Source of the DNA: Pisolithus tinctorius
Taxonomy: Eukaryota; Basidiomycota; Agaricomycetes; Boletales; Pisolithaceae
Assembly (NCBI GenBank): GCA_024663395.1
Contig: JANFAH010000051.1
Span: forward strand, 310,001-374,000
Length of the DNA stretch: 64,000 bases
Direction: 5' to 3'
The translations under genes were made by a program, and so were the position numbers. Below, piece after piece: positions 32,693-44,160 of this stretch. Below the pieces are notes generated by a model. That model saw only the letters and a list, made by a program, of their open reading frames with translations, was not told the DNA's origin and searched no databases. The number at the start of each line of letters is the position of its first letter. Position 1 is the first letter of the stretch.

Positions 32693-33491
32693 ATGGGCGA
32701 CTCTACTGTGAGCAAGTGGGCCGCTGGAACAAGCTGTGAGTCCGTAGAATGACGCCTATGACGCTTATTCAAACGGGTGTGCTTAGATGGACCGGTTCTA
32801 TCACAGACCGATCTATATCTGCTTAACACCGACCTTCAGCTCAACCCAATCCTTCAGGGCACAAACCCTGGGTTCCATCTATTGTTCAATCTTGTGACTG
32901 GTATGGAGGTTTTTTTTTGCTGTCGCACGCAACCTCGACGTCCTGTAGGTCCACGGTGGATTCAACCCAGAAGCAAGAGACCGTGATCTCCTCTTCACTC
33001 AAAAACGAGCCCGCACATTACCTCGTGTCACGCAGCTCATCATCATCACTGAACTCAGCCCTTGGTGCACTATTATACACAATGAGCGCGGCGTTACCAT
33101 GAGTGATGTGTGCACCGCGATATGGAAAGAGTATGTCTTGAATTTCAAGGGCAAGGCTTGTCTGACGACTTTGATTCCGCGGAATCAGATATACCGAAAA
33201 CTACGTCTCTGAACAAGAGTTCAACTCCCTTCCACCACGATTACAGAACACGTGAAGCGCGCTGCAGCTAACAACCAGCAAGCTGCTAACTGGCAGATGT
33301 ACTACAACACCCCTACACCACCCAGCCGGTACAAGAGAGTCGGTAAGTCTCGGATTTTGAACTCTACCCACGACCAGCACCAAACTTCCATTTCAGATTG
33401 GCTGCGGGACAAAATTTATTTTGATTACTTGACCAAGAAGGACACCTATTCGGTTTCACGACTCGGGTTCAAGCACCCAACATCTTTGTGA
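32693..33491 (+). CDS. DUF6699 domain protein (A)
   Basis: Spliced gene of about 185 residues. MGDSTVSKWAAGTS opens, then exons with LDGPVLSQTDLYLLNTDLQL, LNPILQGTNPGFHLLFNLVT, GFNPEARDRDLLFTQKRART, TQLIIITELSPWCTIIHNER, GVTMSDVCTAIWKEY and a C-terminus ending DWLRDKIYFDYLTKKDTYSV...HPTSL. The order 'LNP..L - RVTQLIII...PWCTII - DVCTAIW - DWLRDKIYF' fits the DUF6699 domain widespread in Agaricomycetes. The function of this domain is unknown. Unlike its neighbours the gene splices without a frame break. A TATA box lies about 145 bp upstream of the ATG. Confidence 0.7.
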
Positions 33492-34587
33492 TGTGCCTAG
33501 CTTCTTGAGTGATATCCGTTGTAATTCCTACGATTTCCTGTTATACTTGTCGCTTTCTTCGGTCGGATCATGTGCACATTGTATCACGAGTTTTTTTTCG
33601 CCCCGATTATCTACATCTACATAGCGATTCCGTTGTCCGCATCTAGCAATTGCCTGTCATAGGTTTGCTATCTTTATAGAGCACCTTACAAGCCTAGCCA
33701 ATGATATCCATTCCGATTCCTTCGCCCGAGAGTTCCTATGCAGAAAGGGGAATAGCGTGTGGGCCTCGTGGAACCATTGGTAGCTATTAACGGAAGGAGA
33801 GAGAGCCGAAATTGACGTGCCACCAGAAAATCAAGAAAACATACTAGTCCTCTAGAAATCTATGCTGTGTGTCTTTCCATGACATACGCGGTGCTCATGG
33901 GCAGTGCACAATGGTACCTGCGTACACACTAGTTGTCCGCGCCAGACGGGCGGAAGCACTCGTCGTCCGACGTTGTACAGCCACGCTTACCTAAGCTGTA
34001 GTTCATTACTTCCCAATTGGGAAGCCTTCATCATCGCCATTGGCCAAGATTTGTGTGAGAGGACCAGCTATTATAGGGCCCTTCCGCCTTCTCTAACGCC
34101 CCTTGAAAATTGTGTCGTCTAGTGTGGCTGGTGGCCAGTGTGGTACCTCGTCCCTGCTTATACCCGTACTTTCGACAGGTGAGCGCACTACTCGACACTG
34201 ATCAGTCGGAAGTAACTGAAGGATTTCGACATACGCAGCAGTTGGACACCGACACCGACACCACTGTAAAAACCGTGGTTTCGCTCCAAGGCACTCACTC
34301 CCCTGTGTCGTGCGCTTGACAATGACTAACACCGCTTTTTAGGAGTTTTGCGTGCACCAAACGGTTGAACAATTGTACGGTATAGACTGCCCCCGACGTC
34401 TGATCGACCTGTGACCGAGTCATCGTATCTGTGCTATCACGAAATTCTACGCAAGTGCAGTTCTGTATTCCTGTGAGCAACCACGTCGTCTGTCCTGACT
34501 CGATTTGGTTCAACGTAACTTTATTCAGATTGCACTGGTGAAATCTGATCTCTTCTATATCCTTATACATTTAGAACTCGCACGAAA
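33492..34587. other. Intergenic between the two DUF6699 genes
   Basis: About 1.1 kb. Short open frames only, none supported by a family or codon pattern. No repeat was recognised. Confidence 0.45.
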
Positions 34588-36036
34588 ATGCTATATGATA
34601 CACCTGATGGGGCCCGTTCATTCCTCCTCTTCCTTCTCCAGAGGGTGCAATCCCCCACCAGTCCTGCCTACGAATCGTCAGGAGCCGCACCTTCTGGCTG
34701 GGCCCACCAACCCCGCACGCCTTCGCACTATCCCGTCTACCCTCCTGGACCACCCAATATAACTCCTTTCATCCCCACTGCGCCAAGTTTACACACTACG
34801 CCCATCATGCCGTCGCGACCCGACGCGCCCGGTTCATATTACGCACCGCCTGTCTCGCTTCCAAACGTCTACGGGCCACCTGTAGCTCGCCTCCTGGCAT
34901 GCCCACCGATATGACAGGCTACCCAAATGTAGCCGCCACTGCATGGGGTCCCCCTCCCGCAGTTCCTCCGCCCCCGCAGGCCTGGCCCCCTCAACACCCA
35001 CCTCCATCGGCATACACTACGTTTCAGCAACCACTCCCTAACGGAGCCCCTGCTTGGGGACTCCCCATGGGATATCATACACCAGCTGCAGCGTGGGGGA
35101 TGCCTCCGCCTATGATGACGCCGTACGCATTTCCGGCGGCGACACCTTGGATGGGCCTTACCAATCCACCGCTCGCACCGCAGCCGCCACCACAAGCTGC
35201 TCCCCAGACCGATACAGCACGTGCAAATATCAGGTGGACGAGCAGCGTCGATCGGATGGATCCTTTTACAGAAGGACCGCACTGTAGGTTCCATACATTC
35301 CCCCTTCTGTAAACGTTCTCACGCCCGGTCGTTCCCTTTTTTGTAGATGGACCCGTGCTCGAGCCATTCCTCGCCAGAGTTGTGGGAGCGGTCATCAAAA
35401 TCAACCCGCTGCTGGCACCTCCTGGGGATTCACATGAGGATTATCTTCGATGGAACATGCTATTTCATACGAGCAATTGCTACCGCACGACTGACAGCCG
35501 ACGATCCTGGATGAAGGGGCGTAAAGCCCCGGCGACGTACCCCCGCCTAACCTATGTCAGGCTCGTCTCTCGTCGTTCCCGTGGATGATCCAGATAGTCG
35601 CGCGGGACAAGTCGGTCGGCGTAACGTGTGGAGAAATTTTGGATGGTATATCCGGATACTTGTACGGTGACGTCGCGAAAAGAGAATACGGGAACGTGTC
35701 CAAGTCACTGAAGCGTCAGATTTGGATGGCCTATCAGCAAAACCGTTCCACCGATCCTAATGTCCGGGTGGTAGGCTTGGCGAGGCTCTCAAGAGGTTAG
35801 ACTGGCTCGGCAACGATACGAGGTTCGGCGGGCTGGTTGTGAATGACGAATTTATCAAAGAAATATGCGGCGATGTGCTCCCTGCCACGTTCGAACTGAA
35901 ATGCCTGCCAAGTTACCCGCTGACACAACAAGAACTGCATGACCAACAATTGCGTCAGCAGGCGGCACGATCCAGGAACGGGTCGGCATCTAGGTCGCCT
36001 GCTCACTCTGGTTCAGAGAGTTTCGGCACGTTCTGA
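34588..36036 (+). CDS. DUF6699 domain protein with Pro-rich N-terminus (B)
   Basis: Pro/Tyr/Ala-rich, probably disordered N-terminal half (PPGPPNITPFIPTAPSLHTT, AWGPPPAVPPPPQAWPPQHP). After an intron a DUF6699-type domain follows: VGAVIKINPLLAPPGDSHED, YLRWNMLFHTSNCYRTTDSR, ATYPRLTYVRLVSR, SFPWMIQIVARDKSVGVTCG, EILDGISGYLYGDVAKREYG. The C-terminal part is LDWLGNDTRFGGLVVNDEFI...LPATFELKCL, ending SGSESFGTF. The frame shifts by one base near 34883, 35571 and 35762, and the protein stays well-formed in the next frame each time. The true start is uncertain (ATG at 34588 or 34607) because the first exon also looks shifted. Its 3' end was duplicated downstream with the F-box gene (see 41247-41520). 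Confidence 0.68.
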
Positions 36037-36639
36037 AGAGATAGAGTAAAGGCCCCTTGCACTCGTTCTGTTTTCTTTGCTTTTTTGCTCTTCTTGTTCT
36101 ATGTACGTGTGGGATAACCTCGTATAATGGTCTGTGCGCTTATTGTTTCACGTATTTGAGCGATTTGTAGGAGAGTATTCCCCGATTTTTTTTTTTGCTT
36201 TTATACCTGTATCGTTGGAAGGTTTGTTGTCGTGTCAGTAGAGAGTAGTGAAATGCATAACAATTCATACGTATGTACTTTTTCTGTCTGCAGGAGCTGG
36301 TGGGTAGGATGTGCACAAGCAAGTGACTATGTACAGCGGACGTATAGACTCTGTAATGGCAAACTGTCGTGTCCTGCAATATTCTCAAGATTTGCACTCC
36401 CTTGCGAGTGATGATCACTACGTAGCAAAGTCCTAAAGCTTGATTCAAGGCGCGATCGGAGGTTCGCAAGCCTGTAATTTTCCGCTCCTCTCCCACGTGA
36501 CATTGGTTTTCGCAGGCCCAATCGACAGCTCGCCTGTGCATCAGGCTCAAGGCTTCTAACGGACTTCCCTCCTATGCAGTAAGCAGCGGTAAGCTCTACA
36601 AACTAACGCCCTAATACGAGACTTGATAGCAATCCTGCG
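36037..36639. other. 3' flank of DUF6699 B and upstream region of F-box copy 1
   Basis: Its right part (about 36490-36639) is nearly identical to 39070-39223 upstream of F-box copy 2. The left part (about 36040-36280) recurs at about 38800-39010. Confidence 0.6.
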
Positions 36640-38114
36640 ATGGATGAACTCACCGAGGCACGAGCAGCACTGGCTGCGATGGAGAATCGCGAACAAGAAC
36701 TCCTCAGCGAGCTTCACAGCATCCGGGTTGCTGTTCGATCGCAAAGGTCCAGAGTCGAAGAACTCATCACACGATTGCCGATATCTCCTATTGATCGTCT
36801 TCCTGATGAATCACTTTTACGGGTACTCGAGTTTTACCTCGAGGAGGCTGCGCAGACATGCGACGTGTATATCCACGCCAAGCGGCAGTTGGCGAGCGTG
36901 TCATGTCGTTGGAGAGACCTGATTCTGCACTCTCCAAGCCTTTGGACCCTGCTCACGGTGACTCCAAGTTGGAGCGAAGCACGTGCGAAAATTTATATGA
37001 CTAGAAGTTCACGATCTCTCCTCGATATCATTATCAGGTTTTGTAGTTTTCATTATGATGACGGGATTTTCCCTACACTCCTCAATATTCTGTTTTCTTG
37101 CGCTCACCGCTGGCGCAGCCTCACTATCCACGAGGATACCACCGAGTTTCACAGGTTTCTCGTGCTGGAAAAGCTGAATCATTTGTTGTTCCCTTCACTG
37201 AAACGAGTTCGATTTCGAACTACCCTGGCTCATTGAGGAGGCAAGGGGAACTCTATCAGCCTATATTCCTGCATCCCCAAAATTCCCCTCATCTAGAACA
37301 AGTGCATCTTCATGTAAATGTTAGCACATCCGTGGCCGTCCACATCCCTTCTGGTGTCACCGACCTTTCCCTTTTTTTTTATGAATGTATTCACATGCGA
37401 CACCCATCACTTTTCGAGGGTCTTTCTTGCCCGGGACTGACTTCCCTTTGCATTTCTGGCTACGCTTTTGATTTCAACCTACGTCCGAGTAGTATTCAGT
37501 TACCTCTACTCGAGAAATTCGTGTGCACACTTAGTTGTGCGAAGTCACTGATACTTGCTCTTGACGCTCCGCGGCTCAGACATTTTGACTATTCTCCATC
37601 TTCCTGGAACGATTCCCCGAGCACAATTTTTGCAGACCTCCACTCCAAGTTCAATAGCGTCGATTGCCTCCACCTTTCCGGCTCCATTGCACACATTTTA
37701 TCGGAGGCTGTTTGCCTGGCATTTCCAAATGTCTGCGATCTGCAACTCACTCAACTCCATGGCGTCTTGTTGGATTCTTGCCCAACTGACTTTCCGAGCG
37801 ATGCCCTCCACTGGAAGAATCTGAAGAACCTGACTATATACCCACCAGATGACTCTGATTTGGAGTTGCTAGATGGTTTAGTCGCCTGGCTCCTGCAGCG
37901 ACTAAATGCGGGTCAATCGAAATTGCGTGTCACAGTTACTACCTCTGGGTGTGGAATGCCGTCACTGTTTCAGAGACTAATCGAACTCTGTTATCTGGAG
38001 TGGTTGGACACTTGTTATAACGTTTCGGTGATGCGTCGTCAAAGTGGAAGCCAGGCTTGGGTGGTACGTATCCATTCCATTGAGTCGGCGTTCCGCAACG
38101 CTCACATAATGTAG
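36640..38114 (+). CDS. F-box-like protein (tandem copy 1)
   Basis: Starts with a short coiled coil (MDELTEARAALAAMENREQE), then an F-box-like domain (LPISPIDRLPDESLLRVLEF...RQLASVSCRWRDLILHSPSL). A long variable C-terminal region follows with leucine-rich, LRR-like segments (HLEQVHLHVNV, LTSLCISGYAF, FPNVCDLQLTQLHGV, WKNLKNLTIY). F-box proteins recruit substrates to SCF ubiquitin ligases, and this style is hugely expanded in Agaricomycetes. The frame shifts by one base at about 37207-37210. The aligned position in copy 2 (about 39793) has the extra T, so the loss is specific to this copy. About 490 residues after correcting that single base. Confidence 0.75.
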
Positions 38115-39223
38115 GAAGTATTAAATCTGCCTCCTTGTGTCGCCGATGAGCTCAGTACCACTCTTACAATAGCGCACGTTCGAGGCAGGGTCGGAGATTG
38201 TCAGTGTGGGACGGACATAGTCCGTGACTAGGCGACAGGCTCGTGTTTTCATGGTAATGGTTTACATTGATGAGCATTTTGCGTGCGTTGGCAATCTGAA
38301 CGAGTGTTAGCAGTTATCTTGTTGCCGACAGTTCTGCCATGCGCGTCTCGCCCAGGTTTTACCAAAAGGCAATGCAGGCCCCCATAACAAAACATAGTGC
38401 CCCGTTTACGCATGCACGGGCCAACCAACTTCACCATAACTAACATGTCATAGACACACGGCTTGGTAGAGGCCTTACGTGGATCTCTAACCGCTGACAA
38501 GCTGTTTAGGTCTTTCAGGACGTTGTAAATGTTTTCCCTGATTTTTCCATTGAGGAATGTACGCAGTGTTAGCTCGATAGCAATCTTGTTATATTTAGCA
38601 TGGACACAACCAAACTTGATGCACGTGCTGTGCATGCCTGGCCTCTTCCTCCAAAATCACAATATAAAATGCGAGCAATTCAGCCGGTGCCAGGGTCAAG
38701 CGGGACCAACTCCAAAACAATTCCAAAGAATGTCAAAATGAATCCATTGCTGGCATTTGTTAGGGAGTTCACTAGAAGAGTATTTCATACAACCAATAAA
38801 GTAAAGGTCCCTTGCACTCGTTCCGTTTTCTTTGCTTTTCTGCTTTCCCTGTTCTATGTACGTGCTGGGGATAACCTCGTATAATGATCTGTGCGTTTAT
38901 TATTTCACGTATTTGAATGATTCGCAGGAGATGTATTCCGCGATTTTTTGTTTGTATACCAGTATCGTTGGAAAGTCTGTTGTCATGTCAGTAGAGAGTA
39001 GTGAAATACATAACACTTCATCATGCATGTAATTCTCCGCTCTTGCATTTGGCAACCTCGGCTGACCAATCCTCTCTCATGTGACATTGGTTTTCGCAGG
39101 CCCAATCGACAGCTCGCCTGTGCATCAGGCTCAAGGCTTCCAACGGACTTCCCGCCTATGCAGTAAGCAGCGGTAAGCTCTACAAACTAACGCCCTAATA
39201 CGAGACTTGATAGCAATCCTGCG
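38115..39223. other. Spacer between F-box copies 1 and 2
   Basis: Made of sequence that recurs elsewhere in the array. 38120-38600 recurs at 40690-41200. 38800-39010 matches the DUF6699 B 3' flank. 39070-39223 matches the upstream region of copy 1. No intact gene. Confidence 0.6.
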
Positions 39224-40701
39224 ATGGATGAGCTCACCGAGGCACGAGCAGCACTGGCTGCGATGGAGAATCGCGAACGAGAACTCCTCAGTGAGCTTCA
39301 CAGCATCCGGGATGCCGTTCGATTGCAAAGGTCTAGAGTCGAAGAACTCATCACACGATTGCCGATATCTCCTATTGATCGTCTTCCCAACGAGTCACTT
39401 TTACGGGTACTCGAGTTTTACCTCGAGGAGGCTGCCCAGACATGCGACGTGTATATCCACGCCAAGCGGCAGTTGGCGAGCGTGTCACGTCGTTGGAGAG
39501 ACCTGATTCTGCACTCTCCAAGCCTTTGGACCTTGCTCACGGTGACTTCAAGTTGGAGCGAAGCACGTGCGAAAATCTATGTGACTAGAAGTTCACAATC
39601 TCTCGACATCGTTATCAGGTTTTGTGATTATCGTTATGATGATGACAACGTGATTTTCCCTGCACTCCTCGATATTCTGACCTCTTGTGCTCATCGCTGG
39701 CGCAGTCTCATCATCCATAAGCATACCCCCGAGGTTCACAGGTCTCTCGTGCTGGAAAAGCTGAATCGATTATCGTTGCCTTCACTAAAACGAGTTTCAA
39801 TCTCGAACTTCCCTGGCTCATTAGGGAACAAGGGGAACTCTATCAACCTACATTCCTGCGTCCCAAATTTCCCCTCATCTGGAACAAGTGGATCTTCATG
39901 TAGACGTTGAGACATCCGCGGCTGGTCCACATCCCCTTCTGGTGTTTACCGACCTTTCCTTTCGGTTGGGCACCAATCACGTCCAATACTCACCACTTTT
40001 CGAGGGTCTTTCTTGCCTGGGACTGGACTTCCCCTTTCTATTTCTGGCTATGTCGTTAACTTCAGCCTACGCCTGAATAGTATTCAGTTACCTCTACTCG
40101 AGAAATTCGCGTGCACACTCAGCTGTGTGGAACCACTGATACATGCTCTTGTCGCTCCGCGGCTCAGATATTTTGATTATTCTCCATCTTGCTGGACGAT
40201 TCCCCGAGCACAATTTTTGCAGACCTCCACTCCAAGTTCAATAGCGTCGATTACCTCCGCCTTTCTGGCTCCACTACACACAATTTATCAGCGGCTGTTT
40301 GTTTGGCGTTCCCAAATGTCTGCGATCTGGAACTCACTCAATTCGATGACGATTTGCTGGATTCTACCCCAGCCGACTTTCCGAGTGATGCCATCCATTG
40401 GAAGAATCTGAGAAGCCTGGCTATACATGAACTAGATGACTCTGACTCGGAGTTGCTAGATGGTTTACACGCCTGGCTCTTGCAGCGACAAAATGTGGGT
40501 CAATCGAAGTTACTTGTCATGGTCACTACCTATGGGTGTAACATGCCGTCACCGTTTCACAGACTACCTGAAGTCTGTTCTCTGGAGTGGTTTGATTTTT
40601 GTCATAACGCTACCATGATGCGCCGTCGAAGTGGAAGCAAGGCTTGGGTGGTACGTGCTCACTCCACTGAATCGGCCTCACACAAGGCTCACATAATGTA
40701 G
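39224..40701 (+). CDS. F-box-like protein (tandem copy 2)
   Basis: Close paralogue of the gene at 36640-38114. It has the same coiled-coil start and the same F-box-like domain (LPISPIDRLPNESLLRVLEF, RQLASVSRRWRDLILHSPSL), and an alignable C-terminal LRR-like region (FPNVCDLELTQFDDDLLDST, WKNLRSLAIHELDDSDSELL) ending HSTESASHKAHIM. The protein changes frame between about 39830 and 40190 in more than one place. For example, GTCCCAAATTTCCCC at about 39862 is one base shorter than the same stretch in copy 1. It is therefore either a recent pseudogene or a gene damaged by consensus errors. Copy-specific amino acid changes are mostly conservative, which suggests it was functional after duplication. 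Confidence 0.7.
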
Positions 40702-42059
40702 GAAGTATTAAATCTGCCTGCCTGCATTGTCGATGAGCTCAGTACCACTCTCAGAACAGGGAATGTTCGAGGCAGGGTCAGAGATTGTCAGTGTGGGATG
40801 TATCTATAGGCCGTGACTAGGCGACGGCTCGTGTGTTCATGGTAATTGTTTACATTGATGAGCAGTTCGCCCGTGGCGGAAATCTGAATGAGTGTTGGCA
40901 GTTATCTTGTTGCCGACAGCTCTACCATGCGTATCTCGCGCAGGTATTATCAGAGGACAATGCAGGCCCCCCCCCACCAAAATTTACGAGACCACAGTGC
41001 CCTGTTTACACACGCACGAGCCAACCAACTTCACCATAACTAATATGGTGACGCACGACTCGGTAGAGGACTTACGTGGATCTCTGGCCGCTGACGAGCT
41101 GTTTAGGTCATTCAGGACACTGTGATATTTTCCCTGATTTTTCCATTGAGGAATGTACGCAATGTTAATTCGATAGCAGTCTTATTTGCTGTAATTAGCA
41201 TGGATACAACCAAACTTGATGCATGCCTGGCCTCTTCCTCGACCCAGATAGTCGGGCGCGCACGTGATAAGACGATCGGCGAGGCTGAGCTGGCTCGGCA
41301 ACGACATTAGGTTCGGCAGGCTTGCAGTAAGCAAATAACAAAGCAGTGATGGACTCCTGCCACGTTCGAACTGAAGTGCCAGCCAAGGGACCCGCTAACC
41401 CAACAAGAACTGCATGAGCAACAATCGCATGATCAGCAGGTGGCGCGGTGCGGAGACTCTGGGTTGCCTGCCTGCTCTGGTTCAGAAAGGAATTTGACAC
41501 ATTCTGCAGAGGCAGAGTAAAGGCTCCTTGTTCTCTACCTCGTCCTCATTTTCTTTGTTTCTCTTTAGATCTCTGTCCTGTATCATGCTGAGAAAATCTC
41601 CAACAATGGTTTGTGCACTTTTTTTCATTTATTTGAACGATTTCTAGGAGATGCATTTCCTGAACTTTCCTTCGCATATATCTTGGACACTTTCCTATCA
41701 GAAATGATTAATGTCAGCTGGCACATCTGAGTCATGCATCCCTCACTGTTATGAGGACAACTGGGATCAGATTCAGTTCATATGGAAGGACTACGTATAC
41801 TAGGTACAGTGGATTCACAGGCGCTGTGATTGGAGATCCCCCCTGATCTCAAAGTTACACATTTCACTTGCGAGTAATTGTCACCACTGTGATGTTCTGC
41901 AGCTGACCAACCCTTTCCCACGCGATATTGGTTTAACATGTCTCACGAGCACTAGGCTTCCTGGCAGCGCACTTCCCTCCTTGCGACTCAACTGTTCAGT
42001 ATGTAACAGCAAGTTCTAATAATCAGTGCCCTGAGATGTGATTCGATGGCAATTTAGAG
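40702..42059. other. Spacer between F-box copies 2 and 3
   Basis: Repeats the downstream module of copy 1 (about 40702-41210), then a truncated 3' end of the DUF6699 B gene (41247-41520), then a diverged upstream region of copy 3. CpG sites become rarer towards the right. Confidence 0.6.
41247..41520 (+). pseudogene. Truncated copy of the DUF6699 B 3' end
   Basis: Starts abruptly with GACCCAGATAGTCGGGCGCG, aligning to about 35586 in the DUF6699 B gene. It then has the CTGGCTCGGCAACGA and CTGCCACGTTCGAACTGAA segments and the end around CAGAGGCAGAGTAAAGGCTC. Internal parts are deleted and no long frame remains. It shows that the amplified unit included the end of the neighbouring DUF6699 gene. 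Confidence 0.8.
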
Positions 42060-42660
42060 ATGGACAGGCTCACCCAGGCACAAGCAGCCTTGGCCACACT
42101 GGAGAAACACGAACAAGAACTCCTCAGCGAGCTGTGCAGCATTTGGGATGCCGCTTGATTGCAAAGGCCCAAAGTCAAAGAACTCATTACACAAATGCCT
42201 GTGGCACCTGTTAATCGTCTTCCCACTGAGTTACTTCTATGAGCATTCAAGTTTCACCTCGAGGTGGTTGCCTGGACATGTGATGGGCATCACCATGCTA
42301 AATGGGAGTTGGTGAGTGTGTCACATTGTTGGAGAGACACAATTCTGCACTCTCCAAGCCTTTGGACTATGATCAAGGTGACTTCAAGTTGGAGCAAAGC
42401 ACATGTGAAAATATATGTGACTAGAAGTTCACAATCTCTCCTCAACATCATTATCAGCTTTTGTAGCAATGATGATGATGGTGAGATTTTCCCTGCACTC
42501 CTCAATGTCCTGACCTCTTGTGCTCATTGCTGGCATAGTCTCACCATCCATATGGATACAACCAAGCTTCACAGGTCTCTTGTGCTGGAAAAGCTGGATC
42601 ATTTGACATTCCCTTCACTGAAATGAGTTTCAATCCTGAAGTTCCCCAACTCATTAATGG
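42060..42660 (+). pseudogene. F-box-like gene relic (tandem copy 3)
   Basis: Aligns to the first 600 bp or so of copies 1 and 2 but is littered with CpG-to-TpG/CpA changes. One of these turns the CGA of the GTTCGATTG stretch into a TGA stop at 42156-42158. The F-box region is still readable at the DNA level (CTGCACTCTCCAAGCCTTTG is identical). Homology ends near 42660 in unrelated sequence, so the copy was truncated by insertion or deletion. Its downstream module reappears at about 47590-47880. Confidence 0.85.
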
Positions 42661-43080
42661 GGTACATAATGTACCTACTTTGTACTGTACCATATGACCA
42701 AACAAGGTTGACAATCAGCCATGTTGCACAGACTGGCTAAAGTTGAGCCCACCTCTGAGTTGTCATCATGTCACACAGCATAGCCATGATCATTGGATGT
42801 CACCATACTGCACAGTGTGGCTGAGGGGTTACTACTATATACAGTGGCTCAAAAAACTGACTGCATGTTTGTATGTTTTACATTAGTTATGACTAAACAC
42901 AATAACCCCTAACCCTAGCCCTAAACCATGATTGTATGAAATAGGGTACTTACTCTTGGCTTTCTATTGGTCCATGAATCAAGTGATTTGGATGGGAATT
43001 GATAGAATAGCAGCCATTTGAAAATGACATGTCATGCAGTCAGTTTTTTGACTTTAAGTTTTGATTACATAGTTTTGAGT

Positions 43081-43386
43081 TTAAAATGCTGTGAGGTGCT
43101 TACTAATGCTTACATGGTATATCACATGGTCCATTTGATGATTTGTCATCATACAAACAATGCCAAACAATGAATTGGGGCCATCAAGGCTCCCTCTTCT
43201 ACCCCAACTCATGAAACCATCCTCCTGGTCCATCTGGGCCATTTTCTCAGAGTAATCCCCATAACTATTGGTGCCCACTACAGTAATGTCATCAGGGTAT
43301 ATGTCCAACACAATCAAACCCTTAAAAAATCTGCTTTCAGTCACCCCTGTGCTGTTTCCCCCACCCATACCTGATATGTTCTGCAA
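43081..43386 (-). other. 101-codon open frame in the left foldback arm
   Basis: Starts MQNISGMGGGNSTGVTESRF and ends SISKHLTAF. The mirrored frame at 43855-44160 in the other arm differs at only three residues. No transposase motif or known family is recognisable. It may be open only because CpG-free, TG/CA-rich DNA happens to lack stops in this frame. Confidence 0.3.
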
Positions 43387-43854
43387 CTAATCAGTACTGA
43401 GAATGCTGAAAAAGCCATGATGGTTAATCTGGCACTGTAAAACATGACCAACAATCCAATCACCTCTTATCTGGTGGGTTTCCACCTCAGGGGTGCTGGG
43501 TTGAGGGCTAGGGTGAGCTGAAAACCTTCATTACAGTCCAGGTGCCCTGGGGGGGGATAGTCCACTGAACTGCTAGGAAGGAGATTCCATCAATCCATCT
43601 AGGCCTGGGTATTACCTATGGTCTTATATGACCAAATCACCCATTCCCAGTCATCCACAGTCAGCTGAGAGCACAGTCTAGCCATGCTTCCCATGCCACC
43701 TGAAGTGCACAGGAATGTTTTGCCTCACCCCAGCATTGAAACTAGTTGCACTGTGGTGAAAATGTACTGGTTAAAAGGTGTTTTGTTTGTTCATCATCTC
43801 CTGATGTGCCAGATTGACCTCCATGGCATTTCCAGTTGTCTCAGTACTGATTAG

Positions 43855-44160
43855 TTGCAGAACATGTCAGGTATGGGTGGGGGAAACAGCACAGGGGTGA
43901 CTGAAAGCAGATTTTTTAAGGGTTTGATTGTGTTGGACATATACCCTGATGACATTACTGTAGTGGGCACCAATATTTATGGGGATTACTCTGAGAAAAT
44001 GGCCCAGATGGACCAGGAGGATGGTTTCATGAGTTGGGGTAGAAGAGGGAGCCTTGATGGCCCCAATTCATTGTTTGGCATTGTTTGTATGATGACAAAT
44101 CATCAAATAGACCATGTGATATACCATGTAAGCATTAGTAAGCACCTCACAGCATTTTAA
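43855..44160 (+). other. 101-codon open frame in the right foldback arm
   Basis: Mirror image of the frame at 43081-43386, starting MQNMSGMGGGNSTGVTESRF. Conservation of the frame reflects the near-identity of the arms and is not by itself evidence of coding. Confidence 0.3.
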
